Assembly: GCA_028641055.1 (NCBI GenBank)
Contig: CM054060.1
Location: 166,188,416 to 166,252,415 of the forward strand
Direction of reading: 5' to 3'
Length of the DNA stretch: 64,000 bases
From: Alopecurus myosuroides
Taxonomy: Eukaryota > Streptophyta > Magnoliopsida > Poales > Poaceae
The position numbers and the translations under genes were made by a program. This document shows positions 36,599 through 47,532 of the stretch, one piece after another. The notes under the pieces were generated by a model, which did no database searches, had not been told where the DNA came from, and worked only from the letters and a program-made list of their open reading frames with translations. Each line of letters starts with the position of its first letter. Position 1 is the stretch's first letter.

Positions 36599-37414
36599 CT
36601 AGGCGTTTCCATCATCGCCGTCGAAAAGGATCTCCTCAGGGTCCTCCTCATCTCCGGCGTGATCATCGTCCTCTTGGTCACTCGGCTCACTCATATCCAT
36701 GCCTTCGGAAGGGACATCGTCATCAGGAAGAAGATCCTCATTCTCCTTGCGGAGTTCGGCGATCTCTTCCTCTAACTCTTCGATGGTCGAATCCTTTGTG
36801 GCAATATCCTCCCTAGCCGTCTTCAGCCGGCCACGGAGTATGGCGTTGGCGTTCTCGAGTGACTCGGACTTCTTGAAGAAACGAGTACGGGCCAAACGGG
36901 TGGTCCGCAGCTTGTTCTCCAAGGTCCTTGTCCTGGCGATGAGGTCGGCATGGACGATCTTCAGATAATCCAAGTGATTCTGAGTGTAGTGCAGGTAAAA
37001 CTCCATGTCCTTCATGTGGGAGCACACAATGTCACGGGAACACGGACAAGGGACTGGGAAGCCATCATCGTCACGCCTCCCGTGGCGCTGGAAAGGAGTA
37101 TCCACCAGGCGAGCCGCATAGATGTGAGACATGCGTGCGATAGCCTGCTCGAGCACACGGACAATCGCATCTCCCCAAGAGCGGTCAATCGCGTGGAAGA
37201 CATGCACCGGCTCAGATGGTGCGGTCAATGGAGAACGGAGGGTGCACTCCGCCAACCATGATAACCCCTCAACAGAGCCAGTGATCTCCCCTCCTCTAAG
37301 TTCAGGTAGTGGACGCCCAAGTATCTTGGTCATCTCCACGATCTCCTTCTCGAAATGGAACAGAGAGTCCCGAAGAAGTCCCAGCTGGAGAGACTCGGTG
37401 AAGGTGACGTCCAT
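36599..37414 (-). CDS. Additional ORF of element G upstream of gag (271 aa, coiled coil, acidic tail)
   Basis: It starts at an ATG about 160 bp inside the PBS and ends 310 bp before the gag-pol start, on the element's sense strand. It is therefore the first ORF on the genomic RNA after the leader. I do not recognise a known domain. Residues ~1-60 carry alternating hydrophobic positions. A segment near 120 has closely spaced Cys (PCPCSRDIVC). Residues ~165-240 form a strong predicted coiled coil (KDSTIEELEEEIAELRKEN). The last ~40 residues are very acidic (DQEDDDHAGDEEDPEEILFD). The frame is fully open across 816 bp, which in a young element with intact gag-pol suggests it is retained. Additional sense ORFs between 5' LTR and gag are known in some plant LTR retrotransposons, but their role is mostly unknown. 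Confidence 0.7.
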   Translation of the reverse strand: MDVTFTESLQLGLLRDSLFHFEKEIVEMTKILGRPLPELRGGEITGSVEGLSWLAECTLRSPLTAPSEPVHVFHAIDRSWGDAIVRVLEQAIARMSHIYAARLVDTPFQRHGRRDDDGFPVPCPCSRDIVCSHMKDMEFYLHYTQNHLDYLKIVHADLIARTRTLENKLRTTRLARTRFFKKSESLENANAILRGRLKTAREDIATKDSTIEELEEEIAELRKENEDLLPDDDVPSEGMDMSEPSDQEDDDHAGDEEDPEEILFDGDDGNA

Positions 37415-37574
37415 CTACACAAGTTTTTAAGTTAAAGACCAGTGTGCAAAATTTTAGTTTAATGCGAAAAGAAACTTAATGTAGTCAACCAGGTAAGATA
37501 AACTATATAATCTAAGGTAGACGTCGGAGTACTAGCTAACGCCCATTCTAACTAAGGTCTCCTATGGTCAGGAT

Positions 37575-37587
37575 GGCTCTGATACCA
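37575..37587 (-). other. Primer-binding site of element G
   Basis: The minus strand reads TGGTATCAGAGCC, complementary to the 3' end of initiator methionine tRNA, four bases from the 5' LTR. Confidence 0.92.
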
Positions 37588-37591
37588 ACTC

Positions 37592-40500
37592 TGTGGGGAC
37601 CCCAGACAAGATGTCCGAGACCGCCAATATGCATACACTCATGATCCCAGATCGACAGTCATGAGCAACATATTTAGAGATGGTACATCAGAGTTCACAT
37701 CCATTACACGAATAACATAGTCTTACACAAATGGTCCATCGACCAAGTCTGGGACAACTGTCACGCAGGACAGTGGCAACACACATAGCATAGCTGCTTT
37801 ATTCTAGCGGAAGCAAACACGACGAGCGGAACCCATGTCAACGCCTTAGCACCACAGGCTGCTGACCGGGAGACGTGCCTAGTAAGCGGGATCGTCAAAG
37901 TACTCCTCCTCAAAGGTATCCTCCTGAGACGGCTCCTCGAAATCTGACCAAGACAATAGCCAGGGACGAAACCAAACCTGAGTACGTTTGAATGTACTCC
38001 TGCAAGACACCCTAAATGCAGCCCAAAATGCAAGTATGGCAAGTGGTAGTAGGATGGCTATTTTATTAAAGGCTTGCACTATCAATGGTGAATATAAGAC
38101 TCAACATGGTTGAACAATTTTAACTCTTTTGGAAACAATCTTTTTGGAAGATCAACCTTTTCGAACCAACCTTTCTCCGGTACCTCAAAGGTACAACTGT
38201 TCCCTTTCACGTACCTCCCAGGTACAACATCATAAACCAGTTTTTTAGCCTTTCGAAAACATTGACACAATACTAGCTACATGGCCATTCAACTGCCCAT
38301 ATCCGAGGGCGCGGCTATTCTGAATAGTTTTACTCTGCAGAGGTGTACACAATCCACAAGATCCAGTACATCCGCCGTGAACAACCACGGACTGTCCGAG
38401 ACAGTATGTAAACATCGGAAAACTGGTCCTAACCATACACTATGTCCGTGCTAGTAAATGACTACCTCTTCAACTGGGTTTGTTCTCCCCGGCACCGAGT
38501 GAGTCAGCCGTATCGATCCGGTTTCCCCTGACAACACACCGCCATGGCAGGAGACCCAATTGCTGCAACCGGTAGTGAACTTAATCCCACACTGTGAATG
38601 TCCCGTTTCTCCCTCCTGGCGACAATTCGGTTCGGGGGACTCTAACCCCTATAGCACTTTGAGGTAGGCACGGACTAACACCGACAAGCAATTAGCTAGA
38701 CCCCGTACCCATTTTTGAGGTAGTGTGGCAGTACGTCTTGGTTGTCCGGCGAAGACTAGGTTATGTGTCATTTTTGGAAAATAAGCTGAAAACAATCCTT
38801 CTTCCCTCGGACAAGGTCCCACCTTTCCTCGGGTTTTTCCAAGACTCTTTTTGTTTCCAAAAACATCAAGTTAAGGTGTCCACTAAGGGACTTAAGTTGA
38901 TTAAGTATGGCTCCAAAATTCCTAAGGGCTTGGCAACACCAAGATTATGGAGTGGCTACGACAATTAATAAGAGCGGCAAAACCATGTCTTACTTTGAAA
39001 GAAGTAACTTGAAACACTTAAGTAAAAACTTCAGAAGTAAGATATGCATGGTAAGTAAAACAGAAGCAAGCATTTAGGATGGCTTGCCTTGGTCCTGGTC
39101 TTGATCACACTCTTGAAATAAACAAGAGTTACAGAAAACCTCTTCAGGAGCAATAGTCTCTTCGTTATCTAACGTCGTAAAAAGATAAAAAGAAAACACT
39201 CATTCAGAACAAGGCAAAGACAAACACAAGCTAGTACAGCACACATACAGCAAGCATTCATCTAAAAGAAACACCACAAAATAATAATGCTACCTAATGC
39301 TAAAACTCTCAAACAATCACTAGAAACAAGCATGGCATGACATAGTCTTTCACAAGACAAGTAGCAAATTTATGGCATGAGTCCAGTGGGTGTACCACTC
39401 TCATACAAAGCCATAAAGAGTGAGATGACTCTCTGGTCATTCACCAAAATGAGTACAAAGCATGGAAAAATAATCTAGAACACAAATAACTAGCAAGAGA
39501 TGTGAAAACAAGCATTTCCATACACATGCAAGGCATAACCTAATAATAGAGCATAACTAAGCATGCAACCAGAGGCTAAACAAACACATAACAGAGGCAT
39601 ATTAAACATGCATGGCATGAAAACAATCATGGCATGAAAGTACATGTGGCAAACAACTCTAATAATCTAAAAGAATGGAAAATAGGCATATATAATGACA
39701 TGCATGGCAACCATGGCATTTTCATGAACAATATTCATTCCAACATGATAGATCTATAAGATAACAACCATATGGCAGTGAAAACAACTCCTACACATGC
39801 TAGTAAGATCACACAAGGCATTCATACACTTAGCAAATTAAATAAACATGAGATTCAAAACATGGCAGAACACTATAAAACTTGTAATGCATGCCAAAAT
39901 TATTCTACAACTCAAAACATCACACAAATCTAGGATATGATAGATCTAATCATACAGAAGCTCATCCAAAAGGATTTAGCTCAAAAAGCATTTTAGAAAA
40001 ATTCAAAAAATTCATTTAGTGGCTCTCTGGTTGTTTACCATTTTGCATGTCATTTTAAATAGGAAACTCAAGTGCATGTTAGGTCAACTGATCTGGTTAG
40101 AGCTCAAAAATATCTATCCAGAGAGATCAACCTCACTTCCATTGGATTCCTAAATAAAAAGTTATTGCATGTTTAAGTTCTCAGATAGGCTGGATTGCAA
40201 GATTTTTCATGTTCAAACCAGGGATGCAAATGCGGATCTGCCACTTGCATGTGGTTAGGAAAACATGCAGGTACACTGCAGAAAATTGGAGTGGCCAGAT
40301 TTGGGGTTTAAGTATTTTTAGAATGATTAAAGTGATTAGGCAGATTTCAGGAATTTAGAAAAAAAAATAAAAACGGACAGCGCAGGCCTAGCGGGCCTTC
40401 GGCCACTGCGCGCCAGGGCGCGTTTGCGCTGGGCCGGCCCAGCTCGCCTTCGCGCCTAAGCGAACCGGTAAGCCACCGTTTGATCCAGATCTAACGGCCA

Positions 40501-42133
40501 GTATTAGATCCAGAGGGATTCAAACAGAACCGTTGATCTAAAAACGGGCGGTGCACACCGTTTCTTCTTCCTCGAGCTCGAGACAGAGCCATGGCGAGCT
40601 CGGGAGAAACCCGCACGGGTGGGTGCTCACCTAGGGCTTGATGGGAGTCGGCGGTTGGGGACGAGGTGATGCAGTGGAGACTCCGCGACTGATTCGTGGC
40701 CGCAGCTACCCCTGGTTCGTCCTGCTTTGCTCGTGCGCACCGAGCGGTCCCCGACGGCGTCGAGCACGGCGGCGGCAATTCTGCAATGCAAAGAGCAAGG
40801 GAGGGTGTCAGGCATTCGTGCCTCGAGTAGGGGAAACAAATGGAGCAATAAAGGGAGTGAGAGAGGGAGAGACGGAGGCAGTGCTCGGAAGTTTTCCTCC
40901 GCGGACAGAGCGGCAAGTGCGAGGCCGCGGGCTCTCACAGAGGGATCATCACGAGCGAGGGGCGGGTGTAGGTGAATGAGATGAGTGAGGCGAGGCCAGT
41001 GACAAGCAAACAGGGGTGAGATGGCCTTTATACCCGAGTGATCACGGGAGGGTTGTGCTCGGGCGCTCGCCACGGCAGACATGGCGATTGCCAGCTCGCG
41101 CTCTCCCTCAGGCCGTGGATAGCACGTGGAGAGGCCGGGGGAGCTTCGTGGCATCCATGCCATGCTCGACCTAGCCCTAGGCCGTGGAAGGAGAGAGCCA
41201 GGGCACGGGTAGCCACTGTGCTCTGATGACATGGTGGCCCGACGGCACCATCCTTGGCACGGAGTTGATCTCCCCTTCTGCCGCGCCAAAACCCAAACCA
41301 GGGGCTGGAAACGAGAGAGGGGAGTGAGGGTAAGTGGTTTTGCAAACAGGGAATGGTTCCACGACGATCAACAGCAAGAATTTTTGATGAATTTGGATCG
41401 GGTGCATACTGTCAGTTTTTGGGTTCAGGTTTTTCAGAAAATTCAGTTAAGAGATTACTGAATTTTCCTAAGTCTGAAAACAGACAGGGAATAGAGAATG
41501 TAGGTGCTGATTTGGAGAAGCAAATAAGTTTTAAATGGAAAAGTGGAGTTATGGTTTTAAAGAGCACATGATCTAGTTTCAGAAACATATTTTTATATGA
41601 ATTTAGGAAATGTGGAAGTGGATGAAAACAAGGGTGAAACAGGGGTGGTCTTCTGTTTTCTTGTTTTTCCTTTTTTCCTGTTTTTCAACTAGGCAGAAAA
41701 ACATCCATGAAAACATTATTTCCACTGCTTCAAAAATATTTCTTTGAACATGTTGAGTAACTCCATATCATAAACATGGATGACAACCAAAGAAATATAC
41801 AAAAAGAATTTGGATTCAAGGATTTTAATGGGGTTGAAAAGTGTATGTGATAGCTAGGAAAGAGTGAGGAAAAATCATGTTTTTCCTTAAAGATTTCAAC
41901 TTCAAATCTTGTTTTCTTTCTTGGGTGATCAAATACCAAGGTTAACAAGTTTCAAAAAGTGACAAGAACAAAAGATAACCATCCTCTCTTTATTTCTCAA
42001 AGGTGACATCAGGCTTACATCAGGAGTTTTAAAGCTCAGAAAAACAACAGGATCAACTGAAAAGTTTCTGTTGGTCCCTAATTCTAGGTCTTTTTCTCTC
42101 CTTACAACCATGTCTCCAAAAGAGGATGTGACA
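37592..42133 (-). repeat. 5' LTR of element G (4542 bp)
   Basis: Nearly identical to 27255-31793. Differences seen by eye include substitutions at about 38087, 38976, 39385-39392, 40014 and 40646, plus an A-run length change near 40362. Minus-strand transcription from the TATA box at 41032-41027 would give an R-U5 leader of about 3.4 kb before the PBS. The long ORFs in the GC-rich core (for example 40627-41289 minus) are discussed among the rejected items. Confidence 0.95.
41027..41032 (-). promoter_or_regulatory. TATA box in 5' LTR of element G
   Basis: TATAAA on the minus strand, at the edge of the GC-rich core; same in the 3' LTR at 30692-30687. Confidence 0.55.
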
Positions 42134-42138
42134 GAAGT
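42134..42138. repeat. Target-site duplication of element G, right copy
   Basis: GAAGT, matches 27250-27254. Confidence 0.92.
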
Positions 42139-42820
42139 GCAACGTTGTTTTTCTATTCTCATCTAAACTTTCAAGTTAGGATTTCACGAATCCTGGTTTC
42201 TCTAGGATGGTTATATCTACTAGACCATAGGAATGGAGGTGGTTGTGACATGATTTATCATGTTGCCTACTCACGATTGAGAACGGAGGCGTGTAAGCCC
42301 CGGAAGCAGATCCTCTATTCCTTAAGCAGTAGATATTGATCCTTTAGAAGCCCGGATGGGTTTTCCGTAGTACCTCAGGAGTTTTGTTCTCGTTTTCCCC
42401 GATGTTGATATCCTTTCCTTCTCAACATCCTTTTCGTCCGTTGAAATCTTGTTGTTACTTTCCATTCCAATTCTTCTACCGGCGTCTAATCAAAACTTCC
42501 CAAATATCAAGTCTAGCTGGCCAGGAAGGTTGTTGTTGTTGTTGTTGTTGATTCCAGGCTATGAAAGCTGGCATTCCTATCACCTGGGGTTGTTTCGATG
42601 AAGCATTCCTGAAGCACCCCATTCCAGATAGTCTATCCTCCAAATCAATCAAATCCTGTTCAACTATACACCCTCCATACAAAACCTCTACCTTTACTTG
42701 AAAATGTTCCGGTGGTTTGCTAATTCCCTGACGTCTATCCAGTGTGCACGATGTGTTTCACGTATCACAGTTCAAGAGGATCTTCCCAAGAAGTATCCGG
42801 ACCTTTTCTTTTCTCAGTAG

Positions 42821-42839
42821 GAATCTCGGGGCGCGATTC
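42821..42839 (+). other. Hairpin motif before the polypurine tract of element H
   Basis: GAATCTCG, loop GGG, then CGCGATTC: one mismatch from a perfect inverted repeat. Same position as in G and F. Confidence 0.5.
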
Positions 42840-42842
42840 CTT

Positions 42843-42857
42843 CAAGGGGGGGCGTTT
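42843..42857 (+). other. Polypurine tract of element H
   Basis: CAAGGGGGGGCGTTT directly before the right LTR. Confidence 0.8.
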
Positions 42858-45800
42858 TGTAACAGCCCAAGTATGAAAACCTACCATTTAGAATGTTTGA
42901 TTTCTTGTTTATTAGAGTATTGCATCATGTCATCATATTGTTGCATTTGTTTCTTTTGTTTTGCATCTGTTATTCTTTGTTTTCACAATGAAAATCAAAC
43001 AATTTCAACTGCTTTGTTTTCATACTTGTTCTGTTACAACTTTTGGAATAAAAATCACAAATAAAAACAACAAATTGTTTTCATTTTATTCCATAAGGAA
43101 TCAACTAATAAAGTGATGCCTTATTTCCATTAATTAATTCCAATGTGATTTCAAATTCAAACCCAATCACTAAACAGCACCCCAATTTGAAATTATAAAA
43201 ATAACCAAAACAAAGGTGTTCATTTGTTTCCAATTAGAATCATATGATCACCATAAGTAATTTCTTGTCTTAAATATTTCAATCAATATCCAAACTAACT
43301 CCAATTTGAAACCTATGCAAACAGCACCAATTTCCAAGTCATTAAAACTACCAATCTATTCTAATAATTTTAACCACTTTAATCAATAGGGTTCACCCTA
43401 TTAAAACCTTTGTTTTCAATACTATTTTATTTAATAACAAAATACCCTAAATTTGAGCTAATTCAAACAGTACCAAAATTTCATGTTTTTGAATTCCAAA
43501 AATGGGTTTTTGGTTGCAATTAACTTAAGGTGCTCACCCTAATTTTTCTGTAATTTTTGGCAAACTCCAAAGCACCTATTTCTTCAATTTTCCTCTTTGC
43601 TACAAAAAAAAACAGAAAAGAAAAATAAATAAAAGAGAACGCAGCGCGCAGCAGCTAAGCCTACCGAGGCCCAGCTCACCTATCCTCTAACACGCGCGCG
43701 GCCCAGCCCTTTTCCCACTTACCGATTCGATGGCCGCCCCCGTCGTCTCTCCCTCGTACGGCGTCCATCCTCCCGCTCCACGGCGACAACCAGTGACCAC
43801 TCGACGGTGATCCGCCACACCTAGCACCTATATATCACCCCTCGACCCCGCAGCCCTAGCCTAGAACCCTAGTAACCTCTGTCCCCCCCCCCGCGCCGCC
43901 AAGATTTCCCTCTCTCCCGGTGCGACCTCCCCTCTCTGAATCTCGCCGGAGGGCGAGCTCTCTGAACTTCCGATGGCAACCGGCGACACCTTACTCCTCC
44001 ATCCTATCTAGGCACGGGAACCAGCCCGCCACCGTTCCCTCTCTCCGACGGACACCACAGCAGGAACGAGGACGCCCTGGATCGCCTACGCCATCGTCGA
44101 CGTCGCCGGCCGCCGCGCTGCCACGAACCTCTGCATCGACAACAGCCGGTGGTGAGCGCGCCACTGTCCACCTCCTCCTCCCCTCTGTTGCTTGCTCTCG
44201 GAACCTGCACGCGTACGTCCATCATCTCTGCATCACCACAGCACACTGCGCGAGCACGTCGCCGGCGATCCTTGTTCCTCTGTCAGCGATCAGGTCGCGG
44301 AAGGTTTTGGTCGACAGTTAATAGTTCAGTTAACGGGTTCTAAACCTTAACCTCTCCGCGCGTGTATTACTGTCAAACGAACGCTTCCACCGCAGTGGTG
44401 CGCTGCCTCTCGCACTCGCGCGCGGTCACAGGATCGAGTCCTGGCGCCCGCTTTTCCCCCAACATTTTTCGCTCGCGGCTGACAAGTGGGGGCCACTCGT
44501 CAGTGGCCCTTACTGCCACACCAGCGCGCAGTGCCACGCTGTTTCCCCTGGCCCACGTGCAGTGGCTGTGGCTAGGCCACTGCACGGTAACAAAAGTTTG
44601 CACGCTCTGTTTTAATTCAAATCCTTTTAAAAGGCAGAATTAAACATTAAACTTTAAACCTTAATAACTTTTAATCCATAAATATAATAAATAAAAGTTT
44701 TATATGTTTTCTAGTCCAAATTAAATACTCTTTCCAAATTTTCCATTTGTGCACTGTTTTGACAATTACAAATGCATTTAAAATTCAAACTTGAATAATT
44801 CAAATGCTAATTTCTGAAATCAATAACTAAATCATTCTTAATCCAATAAATGCAAATAAAATATGTTTTCCATACCATTTCATCTCACCTTTGCAAATAT
44901 AATTTTTGTTTCCTTGTTTGAATAATTTAAATTGCCTAAATAATTTACTCCTTGTTTAATTCAATTAAATTTGATAAAATAATAACTTGATCAATATAAA
45001 ATATTTTGAACATGCAAATTATGTTTTCAACCCATCAAAGTGTGAACTTTTCAAATGTGCATTTGAATTTATGATTTGAACAAATAAAATTCAAATAATA
45101 TTCAAACTTGTTCTAAATTCAATTAAAACTTGTTTAATATTGTTTAATTCATAATAAATTCATCCTAATCCAAATTTCAATATTTGAAACATGTAATCCA
45201 ACTAAAATTTGATGTTCTTTTCAAATATAAACTTTGTTACTTGTTTTGAACACTTTAACTTGTTGAAAACAACAATTACTTGTGTGAAATGTTTTAAGTA
45301 ACCAAACTTTCCAAACTTAATCAATGATTTCCAAAACTTGTTCCAATCCTTTTTCACTTGCCTCTATCATTGTTATTTGTTGTTATTTTGTTGCTATCAT
45401 CATGCATGCATCATGCTAACAACTCTCACATAATAATTAATTGTAAATCATTTGTTTCCACTTATTTCAATGGATCTTTCCATAGGCAATCCAATTGCAT
45501 ATGGGTCCAATTAAATTGTGTTATCTTGTCAAGTAGTTTATTCTGATGCATCTAATAACATGACATGCATCATCCCATGTTTGTGCACCTATGCCATGAT
45601 ATTGATTGTTTATCTTTCTGCCTTGTTTGTTTGCTTCTTCTCGGATAAACGACGACGTTGAGACCGACGATACTTACGACACCCCTTCTAAGGAGTTAGC
45701 TCAGTACCAGGCTACTGGGTTTGCAGGCAAGTTATCACTCACATGAACCATCGTGTTCCTTTCAACATTGGATACCGATACTTTTCCGTTGTCTATTCTG

Positions 45801-47492
45801 CTAGCCCTATGATTAGTTGCTTCTGTTACGAACCTATCACATGTATCCTTTAACCCTGATATTGTCTCACCTCCATACCTATAACCATTGTTTGAGCCCG
45901 TGTCTTACTAGCATGCTTAGGTTGTTTTGCTCGAGTCTGTTACCCATTACTTTCTGTTACTATTTCTATTATGTTCTGGGGGCTCGATGTTTAATCAATC
46001 AATCATGCTAATGTTATTGTTAAATAATAAATTTGATGATAAGGCACCGGCAGGAGGCCCTTTGTGGTTTTGAGGCCTGCTAGTGTCGACCCTAATAGGA
46101 AAAGGGTCTTGTCTACTGATCCATGATGAGCGCACTAACCGCATGTGGGAAGCGAGTATGGGCGCCCCCCCTCAATTTGACTCGATTCGCATCTCGTCCA
46201 AATCGCCTCATTTAGTTCGGGTTTTCCATTTGCTGCATGCATGATCTTGCGAGCCCTTGGTACCCGGGTGGAACTTTCGTAGTCGGCATATAGGGGGACA
46301 CGGTCTTAGAGTGCTATGAGGGTCCCTTTTCTTCGGGGCTCGATTAGCCGTGCGCCCAAGGTTCTTTGGGCTTGATGCGAAGAAGAGTTGAGTTGTGTTG
46401 AGTGCCCCGCTTGGTGGAAGGGCCTTTCCATCTGGCGGGTTATTCATGCGTGTAAGGCCAAATTGGTGCAACCCTGCAGGGATAATCTTCTCGAGAAGCC
46501 GTGTTTTCCGCGGTTATGGATTACTTGGTGAAAGTACTGGCTAACAAGTACTCAGGACAACTTAAACATAATGATCAAACATGTCACACCCAATGTTTAA
46601 TAACTTGACTAGTAATAGGTTGATGGCACAATAACTTGATTCACCTTCGTTACAACTGTGTGAGTTATCCTCGGATTGCTTCTTTCGATAAGGGGCGAGA
46701 TCCAGGCTGGGTTTGTTTGAAGTTATCTTTCTGTTGGTTACAATACTCGATCTTATCTCCTTTCTGTTAGCCGGAAGTGGTAGAATCTCTGTAGTTGGTT
46801 AGCGCAGCCAGTTGCAGCATCTTTTATATTCCCCTTTCTTCCGTTGAACCCAAAGCATCTGTGCTTGGTGTTGACGGGTTACACTTTGGTGAACTGTGAG
46901 TCTTGCTTGCCAGTACGTTTATGTACTGACCCCTTTGGGGCTGTGGTTTCCGCAGACCTACGTTTCCGAGGATCTACGTGGTGGCTACTACGTGGAGTAT
47001 GACGAGACTGCTGACGAGTAGATAGCGGACCCGGGCAGGATCCGAGACTTCGTGGATGGGCTCCGTCTTTTCGTTTCCGGCCTCTTAGGCCTATTTGGTT
47101 CTTGTCTGTACTCAGACATGTTGAATGCCTCCGCTGTGATGTAATGATGTATTGTTGGGGGCATGTGCCCTCTGAATGATTGTATTTGCTATCTCTGCTC
47201 TAATGAGAGCCATTTGCAACTTATTTCAATCTTTTGTGTCGTAGAGATCTGTTGTGATATCACTTGTTCCAATGCCGTTGACGTACCATGTGTGTATGTC
47301 TTGAAGTACGTCAACGGAAGTATCTGGATTTCTACGGGATGGTTTGCGCAGACGATGAATAGTAAGATAATGGTTGTCACACGTTTACGTGTTGGCCTGC
47401 TCATATTGAGATGCGGGTGCCGGTATGCCCCGTAAGCCATTTATCTACTGTTTGACGGACTGTGAGTATCCTCTAGAAGTCCGGGTGCGACA
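42858..47492 (+). repeat. 3' LTR of element H (4635 bp)
   Basis: It begins TGTAACAGCCC and ends GTGCGACA, co-linear with 22451-27094. The poly-C run is C10 here (43883-43892) against C22 on the left. Its TATA box (43829-43835) points toward the host gene start at 47533. A second copy of the mini-ORF lies at 46911-47021. Confidence 0.92.
43829..43835 (+). promoter_or_regulatory. TATA box in 3' LTR of element H, facing the host gene
   Basis: TATATAT, plus orientation, 3.7 kb upstream of the ATG at 47533. It could drive read-through transcription of the gene. Confidence 0.5.
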
Positions 47493-47497
47493 CTCTA
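47493..47497. repeat. Target-site duplication of element H, right copy
   Basis: CTCTA, matches 22446-22450. Confidence 0.9.
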
Positions 47498-47532
47498 TTC
47501 TGCACCTCATCTCGTTTTCTCTCTCGTTCGCC

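Larger units (their letters stand above)
27255..42133 (-). mobile_element. Element G: complete Gypsy chromovirus-type retrotransposon (14.9 kb)
   Basis: On the minus strand it has a 5' LTR (42133-37592), PBS, an additional ORF, a gag-pol polyprotein, a polypurine tract and a 3' LTR (31793-27255). It is flanked by the exact 5-bp duplication GAAGT and lies wholly inside the interior of element H. By eye the LTRs differ at about 18 positions in 4.54 kb, which points to a recent insertion. With an unbroken polyprotein and both priming sites, it is a candidate autonomous element. The integrase tail resembles a chromodomain, suggesting the Tekay/Del branch. Confidence 0.95.
42139..42857 (+). pseudogene. 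Remaining interior of element H with integrase-tail trace
   Basis: These 719 bp are largely non-coding. A (GTT)7 microsatellite lies at 42529-42549. At about 42747-42785 the plus strand reads HDVFHVSQFKRIFP, the conserved phrase near the end of Gypsy integrases. It is the only remnant of pol and shows that H derives from a coding Gypsy ancestor. It ends in a hairpin motif (42821-42839) and polypurine tract. Confidence 0.7.
22451..47492 (+). mobile_element. Element H: plus-strand Gypsy-type non-autonomous element, hosting element G
   Basis: Two 4.6-kb LTRs, a PBS after the left LTR, a polypurine tract before the right LTR and an exact 5-bp target duplication CTCTA define a complete element. 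Without G, its interior is only 879 bp (27095-27254 plus 42139-42857) and lacks gag, protease, RT and integrase. The only coding trace is an integrase-tail phrase at about 42747-42785. It must have moved using proteins of another element. By eye the two LTRs differ at about 35 positions, more than those of G, as nesting requires. Confidence 0.92.
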
